6,713 nucleotides of DNA from Bifidobacterium breve. GTDB lineage: Bacteria; Actinomycetota; Acidimicrobiia; IMCC26256; PALSA-555. The stretch's first letter is position 1. Every line of letters begins with the position of its first letter. The DNA lies in NCBI GenBank assembly GCA_945889545.1, contig CAMDCC010000171.1:1-6713 (forward strand), written 5' to 3'. Below the pieces are notes generated by a model. It did not search any database. It had not been told where the DNA came from and worked only from the letters and a program-made list of their open reading frames with translations. The position numbers were made by a program, and so were the translations under genes. Below, piece by piece: positions 1-5,223 of this stretch.

Positions 1-153
1 GTGGCCGCTCGGGCTCGGGGTGAGGTTGCGGTCGGGTACCGGTTGGCGCAGGGCACCAACGGCTTGCCCGAGGTGTTCATGAACCCCAAGAAGTCGGAGT
101 CGATCACGCTCGGTGCCTCGGATCAGATCGTCGTTATCGGTCCACCCGAGTGA
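1..153 (+). CDS. C-terminal fragment, probable CASTOR/POLLUX-type ion channel or TrkA-C-like protein (5' end outside window)
   Basis: Frame 1 is open from the window edge to a TGA at 151-153, giving 50 residues that start inside the gene. The tail reads GEVAVGYR, then about 15 residues, then NPKKSESITLGASDQIVVIG. An A-I/V-G-Y-R strand followed by an NP-x-KS segment and a 'GD/SDQ-V-I-V' strand is how I remember the C-terminal regulatory domains of bacterial CASTOR/POLLUX-related ion channels and other RCK/TrkA-C-like proteins, which gate potassium or calcium flux from the cytoplasmic side. That is family recall on a short fragment, not a search result. The stop overlaps the GTG of the next gene (GTGA), so the two are probably translationally coupled and co-transcribed. 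Any other protein with a small beta-rich C-terminal domain remains possible. Confidence 0.55.
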   Translation: MAARARGEVAVGYRLAQGTNGLPEVFMNPKKSESITLGASDQIVVIGPPE

Positions 154-776
154 GACCTTCGGGCCTGGTGGGCGCGCTCGCCCAACGCGTATGGGAACGC
201 CTCATGAGTTGGGGCGCGATCGGACCCAAGAGCGCGCGGGCGAAGCGCTTTCGCCACTTCGGGAATGGGAGTTCGATCTGTTTCCCGGTCACGGCGCTGT
301 ACGGCGAGCGCTACATCAGCATCGGCGAAGGCACCATCGTCGGGCCGTACTCGAGCTTGTCGGCGGGCGTGTCACCGGAGCACGAGCTCGGCGACGTTGA
401 AGTGCTCACGATCGGGAACCACGCGTTGATCGGGAAGGGCTCGGCGGTTGTCGCCCACGAACGAGTGGTGATCGGCGATCACGTGTTCACCGGTCATAAC
501 GTCTATGTCACCGACGCCAACCATGGTTACGAAGACATCACGACGCCGATCGGTCAGCAGTTCGCGCCGTCGCGCCCCGTCGCCATAGGAGACGGCTCGT
601 GGCTTGGTCACGGCACCGTTGTGCTACCCGGCGCGTCGATCGGCGCACATGTGGTGATCGGCGCTGGTTCGGTCGTGACGTCTCACATCCCCGACCGCAG
701 CGTGGCCGTCGGCAACCCGGCTCGAGTCATCCGTCGCTACATCGACGGCCAAGGCTGGGTCGACGTCAAGGACTAA
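150..776 (+). CDS. Hexapeptide-repeat (left-handed beta-helix) acyltransferase
   Basis: This is a 208-residue probable cytoplasmic O-acyltransferase that would move an acetyl or other acyl group from acyl-CoA to a sugar, polysaccharide precursor or small acceptor. The acceptor cannot be told from sequence. An N-terminal helical part (about 1-45) precedes imperfect [LIV]-G-x4 turns: ISIGEG (57-62), LTIGNH (86-91), VVIGDH (106-111), VAIGDG (144-149), WLGHG, ASIGAH and VVIGAG (162-173). The loop TDANHGYED (121-129) carries the likely catalytic His125, placed as in WbbJ/maltose acetyltransferase-like enzymes. The C-terminal GNPARVIRR (188-196) is the usual family ending. The length is normal. The GTG start at 150 overlaps the upstream stop and has no Shine-Dalgarno sequence of its own, which fits coupling. 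A start at Met19 (204) is possible but would drop the first 18 residues. Confidence 0.85.
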   Translation: MRPSGLVGALAQRVWERLMSWGAIGPKSARAKRFRHFGNGSSICFPVTALYGERYISIGEGTIVGPYSSLSAGVSPEHELGDVEVLTIGNHALIGKGSAVVAHERVVIGDHVFTGHNVYVTDANHGYEDITTPIGQQFAPSRPVAIGDGSWLGHGTVVLPGASIGAHVVIGAGSVVTSHIPDRSVAVGNPARVIRRYIDGQGWVDVKD

Positions 777-831
777 CGGGTTCTTGGCACGTTGAAGGAG
801 GGCTGGGTCAAGCGGTGCCGAATTGCCCGAC

Positions 832-1548
832 TTACGCGGTCTCCCAGATGAGGATCTCGGCGCCGTCGTTTCCTGCGGTGAGGGAGAGCGTGCCGGCCTC
901 GGTCAGACGGGCCGCGTCGCCAGCGGCGAGCGCGCCAGCACCGTCGAGCGTTGCGCCGCCGATTGGCACGAACACGTGTACATGCGCGGCGTCGGGAACG
1001 GCGACCTGCTCCGCGGGCCGCAGCCGCCCCACCCACAGCACGGCGTCGCGTTGGTGCAGTGAGACCGCGCCGTCGTGGCCGCGACCCGAAGCCACCGGCA
1101 CGAGCCCGCCCGCTGCGATCGCGTCCGAGAGGTCGCGCTGCTCATAGCCGGGGTCGATCCCGCGGGTATCGGGCAGCACCCACATCTGCACGAGATGCAC
1201 CGCTTGCTCCGCGCTCGCGTTCACCTCGGAATGGCGGATCCCGCGGCCTGCGCTCATCCGCTGCGCAAGCCCCGGGTAGATCACGTCGTGCGTGCCGGTG
1301 CTGTCGCGATGCTCGAGCTCACCTTCGAGCACCCACGTGACGATCTCCATGTCGGCGTGTGGGTGCGTACCGAAGCCGCCGCCTCCCTCGATGCGATCGT
1401 CGTTGTTGACGAGAAGCAGGCCGTGACGGGTGTTCGCGGGATCGTGGTGCCCGCCGAAGCTGAACGAATGCCACGAATCGAGCCAATCAAGCTCTGTGTG
1501 GAACCGATCGCCGGCGCGTCGTACATCGATCGGCATGCTCGTGAGCAT
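832..1548 (-). CDS. Pirin family protein (YhhW-like bicupin)
   Basis: This 238-residue protein is a pirin, a two-cupin metal protein. E. coli YhhW has quercetin 2,3-dioxygenase activity in vitro, but the natural role of most bacterial pirins is unknown. Visible family blocks are WLDSWHSFSFGGHHDP (22-37), NNDDRIEGGGGFGTHPHADMEIVTWVLEGELEHRDS (48-83), QRMSAGRGIRHSE (96-108) and QMWVLPDTRGIDPGYEQ (120-136). The four metal ligands expected from YhhW (two His in HxH, then His and Glu) are present as His62, His64, His106 and Glu108. The C-terminal cupin (about 155-238) ends AEILIWETA, as in relatives. The length is normal. Met1 and Met5 (ATG at 1536-1534) are both plausible starts, and neither has a clear ribosome binding site. 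The gene converges with the acyltransferase across a 55-bp gap and diverges from the gene at 1599. Confidence 0.92.
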   Translation of the reverse strand: MLTSMPIDVRRAGDRFHTELDWLDSWHSFSFGGHHDPANTRHGLLLVNNDDRIEGGGGFGTHPHADMEIVTWVLEGELEHRDSTGTHDVIYPGLAQRMSAGRGIRHSEVNASAEQAVHLVQMWVLPDTRGIDPGYEQRDLSDAIAAGGLVPVASGRGHDGAVSLHQRDAVLWVGRLRPAEQVAVPDAAHVHVFVPIGGATLDGAGALAAGDAARLTEAGTLSLTAGNDGAEILIWETA

Positions 1549-1570
1549 AGGAGTGCCAGTGGCCGATGTC

Positions 1571-1594
1571 GCGAGCGTCGGACGTTACGCTCGC
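1571..1594. promoter_or_regulatory. Perfect 8-8-8 inverted repeat in the divergent promoter region (candidate operator)
   Basis: GCGAGCGT (1571-1578) and ACGCTCGC (1587-1594) are exact reverse complements separated by 8 bases. The element sits in the short gap between the minus-strand pirin gene and the plus-strand membrane-protein gene, and covers the -10-like hexamer of the latter. This placement fits a repressor site controlling one or both genes. No regulator gene is in the window, so the binding protein is unknown. Confidence 0.4.
1586..1591 (+). promoter_or_regulatory. -10-like hexamer TACGCT, possible leaderless promoter
   Basis: TACGCT fits the TANNNT -10 pattern common in actinobacteria. 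It ends 7 bases before the ATG at 1599, so transcription would begin at or next to the start codon. There is no Shine-Dalgarno sequence before that ATG, which supports a leaderless message. No convincing -35 element is visible. Confidence 0.4.
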
Positions 1595-1598
1595 TGTC

Positions 1599-2360
1599 AT
1601 GACCGAGCAGTTCGGCAGGCGTCCAGATCGCGGGCGCGCAGATCGTGGGCGTGCCGATCGCCGACGCGCCACGCAGCGACGACGGATGATCGTCGGCGGA
1701 TCGGTGCTCGGGGCCGTCCTTGTGGTCGGAGTTGCCGCGGTCGCGCTCGGAGGCGGCGGCGGCGATGCGCCGGCCAAGCAAGCGTCGCGCACCACGCGAA
1801 GCACCACGTCGTCATCGACCACGACCACGCTCCCGGTGGTCACCACGGCAGTGCCCCGATCCACAAACCCGGTGGTCGCGCTCGCCCAGCAATACGACGG
1901 GTATTACGAGGGCACGTTCACGAACACGACGTTCGGTACGGAAGGGACCGCCACGCTCGAGCTGCGCGTCGACCCGGTTGCCGGGACGATGGTGGTCACG
2001 TCCGACACCGATGGCGACGTGTTCGGTGGGGGTGCCAAGGAGCTCCGTCAGATCAAGGCGACGATCGTGCTCGGTGACCCGACCGCATCGACCAGCACCG
2101 ACACGAAGAGCTTCGGCCTGGTGACGGGGATCATCGACCCGAGTCTGGCGATCGTCCTCACGGCCCCCGACGTCCCCGATGCGAAGGTCTTGAGCTTCCA
2201 ACTCACCGGGCGGCTGCGGGAGGACAAGTCCGGCTTCGATGCCACCTACCACGTGGTGTTCGAGGATCAGCAGACGGCCGACGGCGTGCTCACGGTCACG
2301 TGTGCGGCCCGCAACCAGCGCACGAACGAGGTACCCACCCTCTGCACGCCTCCCCAATGA
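1599..2360 (+). CDS. Membrane-anchored protein of unknown function with Ser/Thr-rich linker and extracytoplasmic C-terminal domain
   Basis: I do not recognise this 253-residue protein. In order it has a short, very basic cytoplasmic tail with a pentapeptide repeat (DRGRA, DRGRA, DRRRA; residues 10-24), one membrane helix (about 30-51, rich in Val/Ala/Gly/Leu), a Gly run, and a Ser/Thr-rich linker (about 64-90). A beta-rich domain follows (about 95-253), with YDGYYEGTFTN near its start. The positive tail and single helix imply the C-terminus is outside. Cys235 and Cys249 are the only cysteines and could form a disulfide there. I chose the ATG at 1599 over an in-frame ATG at 1566 because the latter lies before the -10-like hexamer and inside the divergent gap. 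The stop overlaps the phosphatase start (ATGA), suggesting coupled expression. A domain of the kind that binds a ligand or the cell wall is possible, but nothing shows it. Confidence 0.8.
   Translation: MTEQFGRRPDRGRADRGRADRRRATQRRRMIVGGSVLGAVLVVGVAAVALGGGGGDAPAKQASRTTRSTTSSSTTTTLPVVTTAVPRSTNPVVALAQQYDGYYEGTFTNTTFGTEGTATLELRVDPVAGTMVVTSDTDGDVFGGGAKELRQIKATIVLGDPTASTSTDTKSFGLVTGIIDPSLAIVLTAPDVPDAKVLSFQLTGRLREDKSGFDATYHVVFEDQQTADGVLTVTCAARNQRTNEVPTLCTPPQ
1624..1668 (+). repeat. Three tandem 15-bp units encoding a basic pentapeptide repeat
   Basis: Units begin at 1624, 1639 and 1654. The first two differ at only two positions (CAGATCGYGGGCGYG); the third is more diverged (CCGATCGCCGACGCG). They encode DRGRA, DRGRA and DRRRA in the cytoplasmic tail of the membrane protein. 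Small in-frame duplication is the likely origin. Confidence 0.75.
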
Positions 2361-2899
2361 GTGCGCCGCACATCCTCTTTCTCTGTACCGGCAACGCGGC
2401 TCGCTCGGTGATGGCGGGGGCGATCCTCGGCGCCCACGTCCCCGACTCGGAGATCCAGGCGCTCGAGATCACGACGGCCGGAACCCATGTGATCGAAGGC
2501 ATGCCGATGAGCTGGCGGACGCGCAGCGCGCTCGAGGGCCTCGAGCTCTCGGCGCCCACCCATCGGAGCATGCAGATGCGTGACCTCCACGCCAAGTCGG
2601 CCGACCTGATCGTCGGCCTCGCGGGGGAGCACGTGGCCTATGTGCGCCGCGTGCACCCGGAGGCGGCGGCGCGGACGGGCACGCTGCGCCGGCTCGCTCG
2701 CGATCTGCCCACGGCCACCGGGAGCTTCACCGCGCGCGTCGAATCTCTCGGCTTGGCGGCCGTGACGCTCGAGCCCTGGGAGGACGTAGACGATCCTGCG
2801 GGCGGCGACCTCCCCGAGTTCGAAGCGTGTGCTCGCGACATCCACGCCCTGCTCGCCGACCTCGCACCCGCGCTCGGGAGCGAGGGACCGAGTCGATAG
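2357..2899 (+). CDS. Low-molecular-weight protein tyrosine phosphatase family protein
   Basis: This 180-residue cytoplasmic protein has the LMW-PTP/arsenate-reductase fold signature at its N-terminus: HILFLCTGNAARSVMA. The CX5R phosphate-binding loop is Cys10 to Arg16, followed by Ser17; Cys10 would be the nucleophile. The likely general acid is Asp146 in VDDP (144-147), matching the late Asp-Pro of the family. The protein is slightly longer than the usual 150-160 residues. The canonical second Cys of CxGNxCRSP is Ala15 and the Pro after Ser is Val18, so it is off the classical consensus. It could dephosphorylate protein tyrosine or act on a small phosphoester; arsenate reduction is less likely, as no ars genes are near. 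The ATG at 2357 overlaps the upstream stop (ATGA) and puts the P-loop at the normal distance. A longer in-frame start at 2300 would lie wholly within the upstream gene. Confidence 0.85.
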   Translation: MSAPHILFLCTGNAARSVMAGAILGAHVPDSEIQALEITTAGTHVIEGMPMSWRTRSALEGLELSAPTHRSMQMRDLHAKSADLIVGLAGEHVAYVRRVHPEAAARTGTLRRLARDLPTATGSFTARVESLGLAAVTLEPWEDVDDPAGGDLPEFEACARDIHALLADLAPALGSEGPSR

Positions 2900-2911
2900 A
2901 GTGCGCAGCGA

Positions 2912-2932
2912 AATCTGATGTAGCGTCAGATT
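2912..2932. promoter_or_regulatory. 21-bp near-perfect palindrome before the importer operon (candidate operator)
   Basis: The half-sites are AATCTGATG (2912-2920) and CGTCAGATT (2924-2932) around TAG, with one mismatch in nine positions (T2919 opposite G2925). It lies 12 bases after the phosphatase stop and 28 bases before the livG-like start. It contains TAGCGT (2921-2926), which fits the TANNNT -10 pattern, so a bound repressor would block RNA polymerase. Half-site length and symmetry suit a TetR- or GntR-type dimer. I rate it a better operator than terminator because no U-tract follows it. Confidence 0.5.
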
Positions 2933-2945
2933 CGCCGTTGGAGTC

Positions 2946-2956
2946 AAGGGGGGAGG
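2946..2956 (+). promoter_or_regulatory. Ribosome binding site deciding the livG-like start
   Basis: A purine run, AAGGGGGGAGG, ends 3 bases before the GTG at 2960. The AAGGGG part is about 8 bases from the start. It supports the GTG over the internal ATG at 3035, which has no comparable site. Confidence 0.65.
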
Positions 2957-2959
2957 CCA

Positions 2960-3790
2960 GTGGCGACCGTCCAGACCGCTATCCAGACCGGGCGCGCACC
3001 GGCCTCAAGCGGTTCCGACGCCGGTGTGAGCGCGATGGCGCTCCAGGGCGTGACCGTCCGCTTCGGCGGCATCACTGCGCTTGACGATGTCAGCTTTGAG
3101 GTTGGGCGCGGTGAAGTGCTGGGCCTCATCGGGCCGAATGGCGCGGGAAAGACGACGCTCTTCGACGTGGTGTCGGGCGTTCGAACACCTGACGACGGAC
3201 GGGTGATGCTCGACGGCGCTGATGTGACGAACCTCAGCGCGGTGGCCCGGGCCCGCCGCGGCATGCGGCGCACGTTCCAGCGGGTCCAGACCTTCGGGTG
3301 GCTGACCGTTGAGGACAACGTGCTCACTGCGCTGGAATGGCGTGGCGGCGGCGGCGGGATCCTGGCCGACCTCGTCTCGTTCCCGACTCGCCGCCGCCAC
3401 GAGCGCGCCCGGCGGGTGCGCGTGGCCGAGGTGCTCGAGCTCTGCGGACTGAGCACGGTCGCCAAAGACCCCGCTGGCGCGCTGCCGATCGGTTTGGCGC
3501 GCATGGTCGAGGTGGCACGCGCCATCGTCGACGAGCCCAAGGTGCTGCTCCTCGATGAGCCCACCTCGGGGTTGGAAGTCGGCGAAGCAGATCGCCTCGG
3601 CGATCTGATCCAGGCAATTCGCAAAGACGAGGCCTGCGCCGTCGTGCTCGTGGAGCACGACGTGGGCTTCGTCATGCGGCAGTGCGATCGCATCGTCGTG
3701 CTCGACCTCGGTCGAGTGCTCGCTGCGGGCACGCCGCCCGAGATCCAGGCCAACGCCGAGGTGCGCACCGCGTACCTCGGCGAGGGCTAG
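2960..3790 (+). CDS. livG: HAAT-family (branched-chain-amino-acid-type) ABC transporter ATP-binding protein, LivG-like
   Basis: This 276-residue cytoplasmic ATPase would power the importer whose binding protein and permease follow. Motifs in order are Walker A GPNGAGKTT (58-66), Q-loop RTFQRVQ (Gln107), signature region LPIGLARMVEVARAI (175-189), Walker B VLLLDEP (195-201, catalytic Glu200), D-loop SGLE (203-206) and H-loop VEHDVGFVM (His233). NGAGKTTLFDVVSG, the RTFQ...LTVEDNV block and the ending G-x5-GTPPEIQANAEVRTAYLGEG favour LivG over LivF. The signature departs from LSGGQ: Ser is Pro and Gln is Leu. Similar LPxG forms occur in related actinobacterial ATPases as far as I recall, so it is probably active. 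About 26 polar residues precede the usual family start (MALQGVTVRFGG). The GTG start is chosen for its strong ribosome binding site. The gene is first in its operon, 60 bases before livK. The symbol shows family, not proven substrate. Confidence 0.9.
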   Translation: MATVQTAIQTGRAPASSGSDAGVSAMALQGVTVRFGGITALDDVSFEVGRGEVLGLIGPNGAGKTTLFDVVSGVRTPDDGRVMLDGADVTNLSAVARARRGMRRTFQRVQTFGWLTVEDNVLTALEWRGGGGGILADLVSFPTRRRHERARRVRVAEVLELCGLSTVAKDPAGALPIGLARMVEVARAIVDEPKVLLLDEPTSGLEVGEADRLGDLIQAIRKDEACAVVLVEHDVGFVMRQCDRIVVLDLGRVLAAGTPPEIQANAEVRTAYLGEG

Positions 3791-3837
3791 GAGCAAGCAA
3801 GTACCACTCAATTGATCCCACAAGGCCAACATCCCAT

Positions 3838-3845
3838 AAGGGGGG
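3838..3845 (+). promoter_or_regulatory. Ribosome binding site deciding the livK-like start
   Basis: AAGGGGGG lies 5 bases before the GTG at 3851. It selects this start over an in-frame TTG at 3812. It also places the signal peptide's basic residues directly at the N-terminus. Confidence 0.7.
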
Positions 3846-3850
3846 ACCCC

Positions 3851-5131
3851 GTGAAGCGAAGAAAGCTGGTGACCGCACTCGCGGTTACTGCTGTGATGGG
3901 GCTCGCGCTCGGTGTGAGCGGGGTCGCCAACGCAAACGTCAAGAGTCAAGAGGTTCGAGGTATCACCGACGACGAGGTCCTCGTCGCGGGCCTCGGTCCG
4001 GCATATCCGTTCAAGGATTTCGGTGGCGAGACGGGTGTGAAGGCTCGCTTCGAGTTGGAGAACCAGAAGGGCGGTGTGTTCGGTCGCGAGCTCACGTACC
4101 TCGAATGGGCTGACGACGCGAACAGCGCCGACACCAACCTTTCCGAAGTCCGCAGGCTGGTGGAGCAGGAGGGAGTCGCGGCGCTGGTGCCCGTGCTCTC
4201 GCCGAACTACCTCTCCGCGGCCGAGTACGCCGAGCAGCAGCACGTGCCCGCCTTCGGGTGGGGCATCTCGCGTGGCTTCTGCGAGACGAAGTACGCCTTC
4301 GGATTCAGTGGGTGCCTTACACCCGCGCCTCCCGTGAAGGTTGCGAGCAACACATGGGGCAGCCTGATCGACCAGTACTTCAAGGATCAGGGCGACCCCA
4401 AGGGTGCCGACGGCAAGACCGCGGCGGTCATCTCCGAGGACAACGACTCCGGTCGCTCGGGCAAGGTCGTGATCGTGGGAACCGCCGAGGCCGTGGGTAT
4501 GGAGATCGTCTACGACGAGTCTTCACTGCCCCCACCCGATCCCGCACCGGTCACCGACTTCACGCCGTATGTCAGCGAGCTGATGACGGCGAACGACGGT
4601 GAGCAGCCCGACGTCATCTTCCTCGTGATCTCCCAGGACAACCTCCAGGGTGGATTCCAGGTCGCGCTCAACGACGCCGGCTTCGACGGTGTCGCCACGA
4701 ACGCGGTGCTGTATTCGCCGCTGGCGACGGCTCTGGTGAAGGGTGGCTCTGTGCTCACGCAGTTCTCCACGCCGGAGGCTGCCGCTGATGTGCCAGCCGT
4801 CCAGGAGTTCCTCGACGCGGTCGAGGCCATCGCCCCAGGCGAGGCCGTCAACCAACCGACCATTGCGGGGTACATCGCGGCCGACATGTTCATCCAGGCG
4901 CTGAAGAAGGCCGGGAAGAACCCGACGCCCGAGAAGATCCAGAAGGCGGCGTCGAAGATGACGTATGCCATCGACGGCTTCGTCGGTCCGACCAAGTACC
5001 CGAAGGGGTTCAAGGCCGGCACGCCGTGCGGTCAGCTCGTCGCCAGTGATGGGACCGAGTGGAGCATTCAGGTTCCGTTCCAGTGCTTCACGAACATCAA
5101 GATTCCGTCGCTGAAGCCAATCAAGTACTGA
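3851..5131 (+). CDS. Secreted substrate-binding protein of a HAAT-family ABC importer, LivK-like (Peripla_BP_6 type)
   Basis: This 426-residue protein would capture the ligand outside the cell and deliver it to the permease encoded next. MKRRK followed by a hydrophobic stretch (about 6-22) and GVANA at 24-28 forms a signal peptide, with cleavage likely after Ala28 by signal peptidase I. There is no lipobox Cys, so it is not a standard lipoprotein, although most Gram-positive binding proteins are. The mature part has the two-lobed type I layout: DDEVLVAGLGPAYPF (40-54), ETGVKARFELENQKGGVFGRELTY (60-83), LSEVRRLVEQEGVAALVPVLSP (97-118), VISEDNDSGRSG (193-204), PDVIFLVISQDN (253-264), GYIAADMFIQALKKAG (340-355). 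Four Cys (144, 155, 393, 412) are placed for two disulfides, 144-155 and 393-412. The length is normal or slightly long. The ligand is unknown; this family takes amino acids, amides, urea, and aromatic or other carboxylates. Confidence 0.9.
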   Translation: MKRRKLVTALAVTAVMGLALGVSGVANANVKSQEVRGITDDEVLVAGLGPAYPFKDFGGETGVKARFELENQKGGVFGRELTYLEWADDANSADTNLSEVRRLVEQEGVAALVPVLSPNYLSAAEYAEQQHVPAFGWGISRGFCETKYAFGFSGCLTPAPPVKVASNTWGSLIDQYFKDQGDPKGADGKTAAVISEDNDSGRSGKVVIVGTAEAVGMEIVYDESSLPPPDPAPVTDFTPYVSELMTANDGEQPDVIFLVISQDNLQGGFQVALNDAGFDGVATNAVLYSPLATALVKGGSVLTQFSTPEAAADVPAVQEFLDAVEAIAPGEAVNQPTIAGYIAADMFIQALKKAGKNPTPEKIQKAASKMTYAIDGFVGPTKYPKGFKAGTPCGQLVASDGTEWSIQVPFQCFTNIKIPSLKPIKY

Positions 5132-5149
5132 GCGACAACCGTCCATGAC

Positions 5150-5187
5150 GGCAGCGGCGGTCGGGCCCAGGCCCGGCCGCCGCTGTC
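5150..5187 (+). terminator. Strong stem-loop between livK-like and permease genes (attenuator or 3'-end stabiliser)
   Basis: Bases 5152-5166 pair with 5171-5185 as 15 continuous pairs, with one G-U (5161-5176), closing a 4-base loop. Two further pairs at 5150-5187 and 5151-5186 (G-U) extend the stem. No U-tract follows, so it is not a classical full terminator. It starts 18 bases after the binding-protein stop, a position where partial termination or protection from 3' decay usually raises binding protein over permease. Confidence 0.65.
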
Positions 5188-5209
5188 CGTTCGGTTCGCA
5201 GTAGCGAGC

Positions 5210-5214
5210 GAGGT
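5210..5214 (+). promoter_or_regulatory. Ribosome binding site of the permease gene
   Basis: GAGGT lies 9 bases before the GTG at 5224. This is the only GTG, ATG or TTG in that frame after the TGA at 5146-5148 that keeps the full first membrane segment. Confidence 0.5.
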
Positions 5215-5223
5215 CAGCCAGCA

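Noticed and set aside
786..819. GGCAC (786-790) and GTGCC (815-819) as a bidirectional terminator between the converging acyltransferase and pirin genes
   Set aside because: Only five pairs with a 24-base loop and no U-tract on either strand; the 55-bp gap holds no better hairpin.
3812..3850. TTG start adding 13 residues to the binding protein
   Set aside because: The extension puts polar residues ahead of the signal peptide, and the ribosome binding site at 3838-3845 points to GTG 3851.
3791..3850. Separate promoter for the binding-protein gene in the AT-richer 60-bp gap after livG
   Set aside because: TTGATC at 3812 resembles a -35, but no acceptable -10 follows at the right distance; the evidence is too weak to call.
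2944..4243. Long minus-strand open frames opposite the livG-like and livK-like genes
   Set aside because: They mirror the codon pattern of the plus-strand genes, lack recognisable domains, and the plus-strand proteins carry full family motifs.
5196..5207. Small hairpin TCGC-AGTA-GCGA before the permease ribosome binding site
   Set aside because: Four pairs only; expected by chance in GC-rich DNA.
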